From the NCBI GenBank assembly GCA_017467275.1, contig JAFTSN010000005.1:1-33171 (forward strand): a stretch of 33,171 nt of DNA, in the 5' to 3' direction. This DNA is from Clostridia bacterium. GTDB lineage: Bacteria > Bacillota > Clostridia > Christensenellales > Borkfalkiaceae. The translations under genes and the position numbers were made by a program. The notes beneath the pieces are model-generated. The model was not told where the DNA came from. It ran no database searches and saw nothing but the letters and a program-made list of their open reading frames with translations. How positions within the stretch are numbered: position 1 is the first letter of the stretch; each line of letters begins with the position of its first letter. Of the stretch, positions 6,100 to 12,847 are shown piece by piece.

Positions 6100-7008
6100 A
6101 TGATTCTTTGCGTCGGCGAAATTTTGGCAGACATGATCGGAACGCTTTCAAACGGTTCGTTTTCTTATGAAAGAAAAGCTGGCGGGGCTCCTTTCAACGT
6201 TGCCTGTGCGGCTAAAAAATTTGGGGCGCGAGCGTCCTTTGTAGGTTCGGTCGGCGAGGATACGATCGGTTTATTTTTGGAAAACTTTGCAAGTGGTTGC
6301 GGGCTCGATGGGTTATATCTGCGTCGGGACGCGAGCCGTAATACGACGCTTGCCTTTGTCGAGCTGGACGAAAACGGAGAAAGATTCTTTTGCTTCTATC
6401 GGAAACATACGGCGGATTACGTTCTACCCGAAATTCCAAGCGCTCTTTTTAGCGAGGCGGATATCGTACATATCGGCTCATTGATGCTTGGCGAAGATTG
6501 CGGGAAGGAGTATGCCAAGGCTCTTGCGCTTCGTGCAAAAAATGCGGGAAAACTTGTCAGCTTCGACGTGAATTACCGCACGGATATCTTTCGCGACCGC
6601 GAGGAGGCCGTTTGGGCGTATAAAGAAATTCTTGCGGTTTCCGACGTCGTGAAATTTTCGGAAGACGAAGTGGAAATCTTCACGAAAGAATATATAAAGA
6701 ACGAGCTTGCCGAAAAACTTGTCTGTATTTCCCTCGGCGGCGAGGGCAGCGAATGGCATTATCGGGGAAAGGTTGGACGGGTGCCGACCGTTAAGGTCAA
6801 GCCCGTGGATACGACGGGTGCGGGCGATGCTTTCTATGCCGGCGTTTTGTCCAGATTGGACGGCGTCGGACGCGAGGATTGGACGGAAGAGCTTTTTTCT
6901 TCTGCGTTGCGCTTTGGTAACGTTTGCGGTGCGCTCAACACTTTGGGGCGCGGAGCAATCGATTCTCTCCCGACTCTTGCACAGATCGAGGAAGCGTTAA
7001 AAAAGTAA
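6100..7008 (+). CDS. PfkB-family carbohydrate kinase (fructokinase-like)
   Basis: A 302-residue cytosolic sugar kinase that moves the ATP gamma-phosphate to a sugar hydroxyl. Both PfkB signatures are visible: N-terminal Gly-Gly-Ala-Pro-Phe-Asn-Val-Ala (about 28-35) and C-terminal Asp-Thr-Thr-Gly-Ala-Gly-Asp (237-243), with Asp243 as the catalytic base. The opening LCVGEILADMI and the GGAPFNVACAAKKFGA run resemble bacterial fructokinases more than ribokinases or KDG kinases, but the substrate is not fixed. A purine-rich ribosome site (GGGAGAG) is ten bases from ATG. It is the last gene of the plus-strand run begun by the ECF gene and ends at a strong terminator. No sugar transporter sits next to it. 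Confidence 0.85.
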   Translation: MILCVGEILADMIGTLSNGSFSYERKAGGAPFNVACAAKKFGARASFVGSVGEDTIGLFLENFASGCGLDGLYLRRDASRNTTLAFVELDENGERFFCFYRKHTADYVLPEIPSALFSEADIVHIGSLMLGEDCGKEYAKALALRAKNAGKLVSFDVNYRTDIFRDREEAVWAYKEILAVSDVVKFSEDEVEIFTKEYIKNELAEKLVCISLGGEGSEWHYRGKVGRVPTVKVKPVDTTGAGDAFYAGVLSRLDGVGREDWTEELFSSALRFGNVCGALNTLGRGAIDSLPTLAQIEEALKK

Positions 7009-7012
7009 AATA

Positions 7013-7050
7013 AAATTCTCCGTCCCACCTTCGGGCGGAGAATTTTTATT
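7013..7050 (+). terminator. Bidirectional terminator between the PfkB and PH-domain genes
   Basis: TTCTCCG(T)CCC and GGGCGGAGAA form a 10-pair stem with one bulged base, flanked by A-rich and T-rich tails on the two sides. It serves the plus-strand PfkB gene and the convergent minus-strand gene ending at 7060. Confidence 0.85.
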
Positions 7051-7059
7051 TTTGGCAAA

Positions 7060-7554
7060 TCAATCTTTTTTTTCGGTTTCGGGCGGCTTATTTTCCGTGA
7101 TCGTGAAGCTATAATCAATCTTTGGATTGCTTTTTAAAAGCGCCCGCGCGAATGTTTCGTTATATTTTTCAGGCATGGAAACGACGGAATAGGTCTCGCC
7201 AACGTAAACGGCGATTTTCTTCGTTTCGGTGTCGAGTACAATTGCCGTGATATCTTTGGTTTCGATCTTGCTTTTCACAACCCCGAATTGCGTGATAAGG
7301 GTCTTTTCTTTAACGACGTAACGGGAGCGAATGAGCAAAGAAACGATCACGACGATTCCGAAAATACAAATGAGAATAAGCAAGGGATATTGCAGGGCGT
7401 CGTAGAGCCCGTGAATCCCTTCGCGGATAATGCCGAACACGGAAACCACGCCGCCGATTACGCATAAACAAAGCGCGGCGATAGAAAGTGCGATAAGTGT
7501 TTTGGTGAAACGGAAAGGAAAAAATTCCGTTTGCTGTTCGTTTTGCTGTTTCAT
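7060..7554 (-). CDS. Membrane protein with C-terminal bacterial PH domain
   Basis: A 164-residue protein of unknown function. Two hydrophobic helices (about 18-42 and 56-74) are followed by a cytosolic beta-rich domain (about 77-150) that begins Ser-Arg-Tyr-Val-Val-Lys-Glu-Lys-Thr-Leu. This reads like the bacterial PH (YdbS/bPH) type, with the repeating strands VVKEKTLITQFGVVKS and ITAIVLDTETKKIAVYV. The gene has no ribosome site. Its promoter (7561-7589) has the -10 only six bases from the ATG, so the transcript should begin at or next to the start codon (leaderless). It converges on the PfkB gene and shares its terminator. Confidence 0.75.
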   Translation of the reverse strand: MKQQNEQQTEFFPFRFTKTLIALSIAALCLCVIGGVVSVFGIIREGIHGLYDALQYPLLILICIFGIVVIVSLLIRSRYVVKEKTLITQFGVVKSKIETKDITAIVLDTETKKIAVYVGETYSVVSMPEKYNETFARALLKSNPKIDYSFTITENKPPETEKKD

Positions 7555-7560
7555 AGTTCT

Positions 7561-7589
7561 ATTATACCACCGAAAAAAAGAAAAATCAA
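7561..7589 (-). promoter_or_regulatory. Promoter of the PH-domain gene, apparently leaderless
   Basis: On the minus strand TTGATT (7589-7584) and TATAAT (7566-7561) have a 17-base spacer. Only AGAACT separates the -10 from the ATG at 7554. Initiation at the usual seven-base distance falls on the A of the start codon. Confidence 0.75.
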
Positions 7590-7590
7590 C

Positions 7591-7628
7591 AAAAAGAAAC
7601 CCTGCGGGAAGAATTTGCTTCCGCAGGG
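7591..7628 (-). terminator. Terminator of the DUF1508 gene
   Basis: On the minus strand CCCTGCGGAAG pairs with CTTCCCGCAGGG (one bulge) around a short loop and is followed by TTTCTTTTT. It starts 13 bases past the stop at 7642. Confidence 0.85.
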
Positions 7629-7641
7629 CATATATTTGAGT

Positions 7642-8499
7642 TTACGAATGCTTGGTGACCGTTTCGTTATCGGCAAGGACGGGCGCATTTTTGGCAAAGC
7701 GTCTCACCGATTCGATTGCGCTTTCACAGCGTCTGCGCGTCTTATAGTGTTCGCCGAGGCACAAGAGCTGATTGTTGCCGTTGAGGAGCTTATAGATATA
7801 ATCTCCGCGTTTAGTGAGCGAAACGCGGAAATTGCCGCGCTCGATATTCGTTTTATGCGTCTCAATTCCGTTGACTGCGCCGATATACGTCGTATATTCC
7901 TCGCTGGAAAGAAGCTTTTCGCCGTTGGAGGCATAAAGCTCGAAATAAAACACCTGTTCGCCGTCTGCCGCGGTCTGTGCGCGGATGATCCATTTTCCGT
8001 TATAGCCGTTATCCACGTACACGGGCGCGTCGTCTTCGTCCTCGGTGGGGGCGTTGATAATAATGTCCTGCACGTTTTCGTCGATGATCGCCGTCGCCGC
8101 AAACCGCTTTGCTGATTCGATCGCGCTTTCGCAACGCGCTTTCGTCGGGTAGTTTTCGCCCATGCAAAGGAGCATATTCTTACCGCTTAACAGCTTGAAG
8201 ATATAATCGCCTTTCTTGGAGGGCATGATCTTAAAATTGCCTTTTGCAATATTATTCTTATGCGTGGTAATACCGCTCAAAGCACCCGAATAGGAGGTGT
8301 ACTCCTCGCTAGTGAGCAGTTTTTCGCCGTTGGACGCGCGCAGCTCGAAGAAATACATTTCCTCGCCCGTCGTGCGGTCGCTGTGTTCGCCGCCAATCGC
8401 CGTCATCACGCGGCAAATTACCCATTTTCCACTGTAACGGGCAACCTTATCATTCTCGTTTTCGTCGTCAAAGACGTTGCTTTCGTCTTCGACGGGCAC
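7642..8499 (-). CDS. Tandem DUF1508 (YegP-like) protein, C-terminal part of a frameshifted gene
   Basis: This open frame holds two YegP-like modules, each of two DUF1508 half-repeats, so four half-units in all. Module one spans roughly residues 24-130 and module two 165-275 of this frame. Each has the marks SGKW/NGKW, then (Tyr-)Phe-Glu-Leu-x-Ala-Ser-Asn-Gly-Glu-Lys-Leu-Leu, then Gly-Asp-Tyr-Ile-(Phe/Tyr)-Lys-Leu-Leu, and a Cys-Glu-Ser-Ala-Ile-Glu-Ser helix. DUF1508 function is not established. No ribosome site supports an independent start, and the frame stays open and sensible upstream of the first ATG (Lys/Thr/Pro/Glu-rich). It therefore almost certainly continues the membrane-anchored protein encoded at 8418-9122, from which it is separated by one base at 8628-8633. 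Confidence 0.8.
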   Translation of the reverse strand: MPVEDESNVFDDENENDKVARYSGKWVICRVMTAIGGEHSDRTTGEEMYFFELRASNGEKLLTSEEYTSYSGALSGITTHKNNIAKGNFKIMPSKKGDYIFKLLSGKNMLLCMGENYPTKARCESAIESAKRFAATAIIDENVQDIIINAPTEDEDDAPVYVDNGYNGKWIIRAQTAADGEQVFYFELYASNGEKLLSSEEYTTYIGAVNGIETHKTNIERGNFRVSLTKRGDYIYKLLNGNNQLLCLGEHYKTRRRCESAIESVRRFAKNAPVLADNETVTKHS

Positions 8500-9122
8500 G
8501 TCCTTGAGTTCCTCGAGACGGACCTTTTCGTCCTTGGCTTTTGTCGTTTTTTTGCTCGGTGCGGTCGTTTTCTTTGCTGCAGTTGCGGGCGCCGCTGCCC
8601 TTTTCTCGGGGGGCGTCTGCTTCTCAGTTTTTTCTCTTCGGTGGGAGCAGGTGCGGTTTGAATCGTTTTTTCTTCCGTTTTTACCGTCTTTTTGGGGGCG
8701 GGAGAAGTTTTCTTTTTCGCCGCAGGTTTTGTTTCCGTTTTTGGGGTGGCAGCAGGGGCTTCAACCGCTTTCTCTGCTATAACGGGAGTTTCTTCCGACG
8801 GCTTGATTTCTGCCTTTGGCGTGCTTTCGGAGGCTGTCTCCGTTGCTTTGGGCGCGGGGACAGGTTTTACTTCTTCGGCTTTGGTTGCGGGGGCAGGTTG
8901 TGCCACCTCTGCTTTGGGTGCGGGGGCGGCTACCGTTTCCTTGACTGCCGATTTTTGCGCGGCGGCTTGCGCAGCCTGTGCTTTTGCACGTTTTTTCGCT
9001 TTGGAGCTCTTAACGCAAAGCGCGATGATCACAATCAGGATCAAAAGAACACACCCGCCGACGATTGCCGTGAGAATAAGGTTTTCAGAGAAATAATTGA
9101 TCAGCTTTTTAACGTACTCCAT
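8418..9122 (-). CDS. Membrane anchor and Ala/Pro/Lys-rich linker, N-terminal part of the frameshifted DUF1508 gene
   Basis: Clear start with AAGGAG eight bases before ATG. One transmembrane helix (about residues 15-37) is followed by a basic Lys/Ala stretch and a long low-complexity linker of Ala, Pro, Lys, Glu and Thr (about 50-165). After Pro-Thr-Glu-Glu-Lys-Lys the frame becomes an Arg-rich string with no sensible composition, up to a stop at 8418. The sibling frame instead continues the linker (Thr-Glu-Lys-Gln-Thr-Pro-Pro-Glu-Lys) into the DUF1508 modules. Adding one A to the A6 run at 8628-8633 (minus-strand AAAAAA) would give one protein of about 493 residues. The last 60 or so residues of this frame are probably not real. 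Confidence 0.7.
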   Translation of the reverse strand: MEYVKKLINYFSENLILTAIVGGCVLLILIVIIALCVKSSKAKKRAKAQAAQAAAQKSAVKETVAAPAPKAEVAQPAPATKAEEVKPVPAPKATETASESTPKAEIKPSEETPVIAEKAVEAPAATPKTETKPAAKKKTSPAPKKTVKTEEKTIQTAPAPTEEKKLRSRRPPRKGQRRPQLQQRKRPHRAKKRQKPRTKRSVSRNSRTCPSKTKATSLTTKTRMIRLPVTVENG

Positions 9123-9257
9123 GATAACTCCTTGTGATTTAAAATATTTCCTGTGTCATTATATGTTTGAGTATTTATATTTTAATATAAAAATCTCAAA
9201 AAGTCAAGGCTTAAATAAAAAAATTCCGCACGCTTTTTCCAAATATTTTCAAATGGA

Positions 9258-9286
9258 TTGACAAGACGGGAGAAAAGAGGTAAAAT
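9258..9286 (+). promoter_or_regulatory. Promoter of the FAD oxidoreductase genes, near-leaderless
   Basis: Consensus TTGACA (9258-9263), a 17-base spacer and TAAAAT (9281-9286). The ATG at 9296 is only nine bases past the -10, so the predicted leader is zero to three bases. The purine run GAGG lies inside the spacer and could not be transcribed. Confidence 0.75.
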
Positions 9287-9295
9287 AAAAGCGTT

Positions 9296-10528
9296 ATGGA
9301 AAATACGTACACGGAAAAGAATAAAAAAATAAAGAATTTGATCGTCGGTGGCGGTGCGGCGGGGCTTGCGCTTGCCGTTATGCTTAAGGAGGGGAAAAAC
9401 ACCCTTCTTTTAGAGCGGGGCGAGCGTGTAGGGCGCAAGCTTTCCGCAACGGGGAACGGGCAGGGCAACGTCACCAATCTCGGGGTAGACGAGAATCGGT
9501 ATTTCTCCTCTGAAGCAGAGACAAAGGCGCGGTTAAAGGAGATCTTTTCCCGTTTCTCCCATCGGGAAACGGTTTCGTTTTTAGAGGGGTTGGGCGGTTT
9601 GTTTTTGCCTGACGAGCGCGGGCGCGTATATCCCGCAGGCAGACAGGCGTCCGCCGTGACCGATCTAATGCGATTTGCGGCGGCGCAAAACGGCGTCGAA
9701 CTGGAAACGGGAAGCATGGTAACGTCCGTTGAATGTGCGGGAAACGGCTTTATCGTCTCTACGCAAAAGGGAAAGATTTTTGCGGAAAACGTCGTGCTTT
9801 GTGCGGGTGGAAAAGCGGCGAAAAACTTCGGTACGGACGGCAACGGCTATGCGCTTGCGAAAAGCTTGGGGCATACTGTTTCCGCGCTGTATCCTTCACT
9901 CGTGCAGTTAAAGACGGACGCGCGTCAAACCAAGATTTTAAAGGGGATTCGCGTGAACGACGCGCGCGTCACTGCCTACGCGCAAGAAAAAACGCTCGCC
10001 GAAGTGCGCGGCGATTTGATTTTTACGGACTACGGAGTTTCGGGCGACGCAATTTTTCGCCTGTCCGCCTTTGTTGCTGACAGAGTCGTTAAGGGCGAGA
10101 GGATCGCGCTTGAAGTGGATTTGCTTCCCGATATTGCGGAAAGTAAATTGTTGGAAATTCTCTCGAATAAAGCGGCGACAGGTCTCTTTAGCGGTGCGAA
10201 TAAGAGTGAAATTTTGTGCGGAATTATAAACAATCAGGTGGGCAGGGTTGCGACGAAGTTGTTTTCGGGGGGCTTAAATGAGCTTGTCCGAGGCGTTAAA
10301 AATTTTCCGATTCAAGTTACGGGAACGCTCGGCTTCGACTATGCTCAGGTGACGAAAGGAGGCGTGCTGCTGTCGGAAACAACGAAAGAATTAGAGAGTA
10401 AAAAGCATAAAGGCTTATATTTTGCGGGAGAAATTCTCGACGTGGACGGCGAATGCGGCGGTTTTAATCTTCAGTGGGCGTTTTCTTCTGCTCACGTTGT
10501 GGCTTCGGCGTTGAACGAAAAAGAGTAA
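9296..10528 (+). CDS. HI0933-family flavoprotein (NAD(P)/FAD oxidoreductase)
   Basis: A 410-residue flavin-dependent oxidoreductase of the HI0933/BaiN-like family. The FAD dinucleotide fold opens with Gly-Gly-Gly-Ala-Ala-Gly-Leu at 18-24. The family signature Gly-Arg-Lys-Leu-Ser-x-Thr-Gly-Asn-Gly-x-Gly-Asn-Val-Thr-Asn follows at about 46-61. The C-terminal FAD-binding stretch Gly-Glu-x-Leu-Asp-Val-Asp-Gly-Glu-Cys-Gly-Gly-(Phe/Tyr)-Asn-Leu-Gln is near the end. The substrate is unknown; family members are suggested to act on varied organic acids or act as NADH-dependent reductases. The only start that keeps the FAD motif is the ATG at 9296, which lacks a ribosome site and nearly coincides with the predicted transcript start. 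A second flavoprotein gene follows after ten bases. Confidence 0.85.
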   Translation: MENTYTEKNKKIKNLIVGGGAAGLALAVMLKEGKNTLLLERGERVGRKLSATGNGQGNVTNLGVDENRYFSSEAETKARLKEIFSRFSHRETVSFLEGLGGLFLPDERGRVYPAGRQASAVTDLMRFAAAQNGVELETGSMVTSVECAGNGFIVSTQKGKIFAENVVLCAGGKAAKNFGTDGNGYALAKSLGHTVSALYPSLVQLKTDARQTKILKGIRVNDARVTAYAQEKTLAEVRGDLIFTDYGVSGDAIFRLSAFVADRVVKGERIALEVDLLPDIAESKLLEILSNKAATGLFSGANKSEILCGIINNQVGRVATKLFSGGLNELVRGVKNFPIQVTGTLGFDYAQVTKGGVLLSETTKELESKKHKGLYFAGEILDVDGECGGFNLQWAFSSAHVVASALNEKE

Positions 10529-10538
10529 GGGGCGGTTT

Positions 10539-12107
10539 ATGGAGTGGAAAACGCTTTCAAATTTGAAGCTTACGCTCTCTGAGAGTGAGGAGAAGCTGAA
10601 AAGAATTGCCGAAAAAAAGTTGGGCGGTAAGCTCGGCAGTTTTAAAATACTCAAAAAATCCTTGGACGCGCGGGATAAAAAGGATATTCACCATGTCTAT
10701 TCGATTGCCTTTTCGGCGGAACAGATTCATCTGAATGAGGAAAAAATAGAACGTATATCCGAAAATAAACGCCCCAAATTGCCTGTTTTGGTTGTGGGGA
10801 GCGGACCTGCTGGGCTCTTTTGCGCCATTCGGTTAATCGATCGCGGCTTTAAACCGATTTTGATCGAACGCGGCGATTCCGTGGAGGAGAGAGAAAAGAA
10901 AATTCGCTCGTTTATTTTGGATGGAACGCTCGATGGGGAGTGTAACGTGCAGTTCGGCGAGGGCGGCGCAGGCACTTTTTCGGACGGCAAGCTCAACACG
11001 CAGACGCACAGCGGTTGGAATAAGGAGGTTTTATCCACGTTCGTCCGTTTTGGCGCACCTGAAGAAATAGAGTATTTGAATAAGCCGCATATCGGTAGCG
11101 ATAATTTAAAAAAAGTCGTCAAAAACATGCGCGAATATATCCTCGACAACGGGGGCACGGTCGAGTTTAACGCCAAACTTTGTGATATTGCCGTAAAAGA
11201 GGGCAGACTTGTTTCCGTGCGAATATCCAAGAAAAAAAACGGACGTACGTACGAAGAGGAGAAAGCGGTTTCGGCGCTTGTTCTTGCGATCGGTCACAGC
11301 GCGCGGGACACCTTTGAGATGTTGCTTTCCCGCGGGGTAAAAATGGAGCGCAAGGATTTTGCGATCGGTGCGCGAATCGAGCATCTTCAGTCGGAGATTT
11401 CCTTGTCGCAATACGGCAAGGTGCATCCGCTGTTGCCGCCTGCCGATTATAAGCTTGTTTCCCATGCCTCCGATCGCGCGGCGTTTACCTTTTGTATGTG
11501 TCCCGGCGGCTACGTTATGCCCGCGGCAAGCGAAGAGGGCGGGGTCGTGACCAACGGTATGAGCAACTATGCCCGTGACGGTGTAAACGCCAACAGTGCG
11601 TTAATTGTGCAGGTTAGAAGCAGTGATTTAACGGGCGAATCGCCTCTGGCGGGGGTGGAGTTTCAGCGTGCGATCGAGCGGGCGGCGTTCGAGGCGGGCG
11701 GGCGCAATTATTTTGCGCCTGTGCAGTTGGTGGGAGATTTTTTGCGCGGAAGAGAAAGTGCGGCTTTTAAAAGCGTACTCCCGACCTACGGTGCGGGAGA
11801 AAAAAGTGTTTCTTTTGCGCCCATGGAGGCGGTTTTGCCCGCGTTTATTTGCGATGCGATGAAGGGTGCAATCGAAGATATGGACAGGCGGCTCAAGGGC
11901 TTTGCATGCCCCGATGCAATCTTGACCGCGGCGGAAACGCGCACGAGCTCTCCTGTGAGGATTGTACGCGACGACGGACTTTGTGCGGTCGGCATTTCAG
12001 GCTTATACCCCTGTGGCGAGGGGGCGGGTTATGCGGGGGGAATTACCTCCTCCGCAGCGGACGGACTGCGTGTTGCCGAACGTCTGTTTTGTCTGTTTAA
12101 CGGTTAA
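10539..12107 (+). CDS. FAD-dependent dehydrogenase, COG2509-type
   Basis: A 522-residue cytosolic flavoprotein. Residues 1-80 form a small N-terminal domain typical of this group. The FAD fold follows with Val-Val-Gly-Ser-Gly-Pro-Ala-Gly-Leu at 85-93 and the second-strand Glu-Arg-Gly. The conserved Asn-Val-Gln-Phe-Gly-Glu-Gly-Gly-Ala-Gly-Thr-Phe-Ser-Asp-Gly-Lys-Leu stretch near 130-148 is diagnostic of the FAD-dependent dehydrogenase/isoprenoid-reductase-like family. Near the C-terminus the Thr-Ser-Ser-Pro-Val-Arg, GLYPCGEGAGYAGGI and SSAADG motifs complete the FAD site. Length is normal for the family and the physiological substrate is unknown. It starts ten bases after the HI0933-family gene and shares its promoter. 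A GGGGCGG ribosome-like stretch precedes ATG. Confidence 0.85.
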   Translation: MEWKTLSNLKLTLSESEEKLKRIAEKKLGGKLGSFKILKKSLDARDKKDIHHVYSIAFSAEQIHLNEEKIERISENKRPKLPVLVVGSGPAGLFCAIRLIDRGFKPILIERGDSVEEREKKIRSFILDGTLDGECNVQFGEGGAGTFSDGKLNTQTHSGWNKEVLSTFVRFGAPEEIEYLNKPHIGSDNLKKVVKNMREYILDNGGTVEFNAKLCDIAVKEGRLVSVRISKKKNGRTYEEEKAVSALVLAIGHSARDTFEMLLSRGVKMERKDFAIGARIEHLQSEISLSQYGKVHPLLPPADYKLVSHASDRAAFTFCMCPGGYVMPAASEEGGVVTNGMSNYARDGVNANSALIVQVRSSDLTGESPLAGVEFQRAIERAAFEAGGRNYFAPVQLVGDFLRGRESAAFKSVLPTYGAGEKSVSFAPMEAVLPAFICDAMKGAIEDMDRRLKGFACPDAILTAAETRTSSPVRIVRDDGLCAVGISGLYPCGEGAGYAGGITSSAADGLRVAERLFCLFNG

Positions 12108-12158
12108 ATCTGCTGTTGTTACAGTTTTGTAAAAATATTAAAACGCAAGGTCAATCGC

Positions 12159-12187
12159 TTGATTTTTATGATTAAAAGGAGTATAAT
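12159..12187 (+). promoter_or_regulatory. Promoter of the two membrane-protein genes
   Basis: TTGATT (12159-12164) and TATAAT (12182-12187) with a 17-base spacer. Predicted initiation is near 12194. Confidence 0.8.
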
Positions 12188-12199
12188 GTTCGTGTTGTC

Positions 12200-12230
12200 C
12201 TTTGGAAAAGTTTGAAATTTTATTCCAAAG
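12200..12230 (+). repeat. Leader hairpin before the 12244 gene
   Basis: CTTTGGAA (12200-12207) is the exact complement of TTCCAAAG (12223-12230), with a 15-base AT-rich loop. It lies in the 50-base leader just before the ATG at 12244, which has only a weak ribosome site, so it may influence translation. Confidence 0.5.
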
Positions 12231-12243
12231 CGCTGTAAGATTT

Positions 12244-12780
12244 ATGAAAAAACGAGTTCTAAAAATTATATTGGCACTGTTTTTTGTCTGTGTGGGCGTG
12301 TTCTTGCCGCTGAAAACGGGCGCACCGTCTATCCAAGGCAAACAGGTAACCGTTTTTGCCGCCACGTTAGTTTCCGACAACGAGGTGGACGAGAGCGAGT
12401 TTGATAAGCTGCAAGGGGCGGAAGCCGAGCTTTCAGGACTAGAAGACGGCTTTGGAAAAACAGGCTTTTTAGAGGGGGAAGAAAACGACGTATTTGTGTT
12501 GATTCTTGCCGTTTTAGGTATGGTGGCGATTGCTGTGGGGATATCTTATCTCGTCTCCAAGCTCCGTCAAAGCACACAGCAACGAAGCCGCCGAAAGAAA
12601 TATAAAAACAGAGGAATTCGCGGCATAAAGATCGGGCAGGTCTATCGGGAAACGGAGGACAGCGAAGAAAGGGAAGAGCCGATCGTTCAAAGGAAACGGA
12701 GATACGAGGGCTTGCATGCCCGTCTCGAGGAAAAGAACGCCGCGTTGAGAGATCAGAGCGAATCGGAAAAAGAGGACTGA
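12244..12780 (+). CDS. Secreted or membrane protein of unknown function
   Basis: I do not recognise a family. From ATG 12244 the protein has 178 residues. A signal-like N-terminus (Lys-Lys-Arg then about 18 hydrophobic residues to 23) is followed by an acidic extracytoplasmic part (about 40-80), one transmembrane helix (about 85-105) and a strongly charged cytosolic tail rich in Arg, Lys and Glu (110-178). This ATG was chosen because it gives a proper signal sequence. A TTG at 12202 in the same frame would add 14 residues and lies only about eight bases from the predicted transcript start, without a ribosome site. Probably cotranscribed with the polytopic membrane gene at 12848. Confidence 0.65.
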   Translation: MKKRVLKIILALFFVCVGVFLPLKTGAPSIQGKQVTVFAATLVSDNEVDESEFDKLQGAEAELSGLEDGFGKTGFLEGEENDVFVLILAVLGMVAIAVGISYLVSKLRQSTQQRSRRKKYKNRGIRGIKIGQVYRETEDSEEREEPIVQRKRRYEGLHARLEEKNAALRDQSESEKED

Positions 12781-12790
12781 AATACGAAAG

Positions 12791-12820
12791 AGAACGACGG
12801 AACTATCCGCCGTTCTTTAT
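12791..12820 (+). terminator. Weak hairpin between the two membrane genes
   Basis: AGAACGACGG and CCGCCGTTCT form ten pairs with one A-C mismatch around a 6-base loop, followed by a poor T tract (TTTAT). It may lower read-through into the 12848 gene. Confidence 0.4.
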
Positions 12821-12847
12821 GCAAAAAGACTTTGAAGGTGTAAAATT

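Noticed and set aside
8541-9137. Plus-strand frame rich in Phe, Gly, Arg and Cys
   Set aside because: It is the reverse complement of the Ala/Pro/Lys linker; low complexity makes all frames open. No start signal.
9211-9843. Minus-strand frame of about 210 codons opposite the HI0933-family gene
   Set aside because: Antisense to a gene with clear FAD motifs; no ribosome site; Ser/Pro/Arg-rich.
12202-12243. TTG start for the 12244 membrane protein
   Set aside because: No ribosome site and only about eight bases from the predicted transcript start; the ATG gives a normal signal sequence. Kept as a note because the same string starts the next gene.
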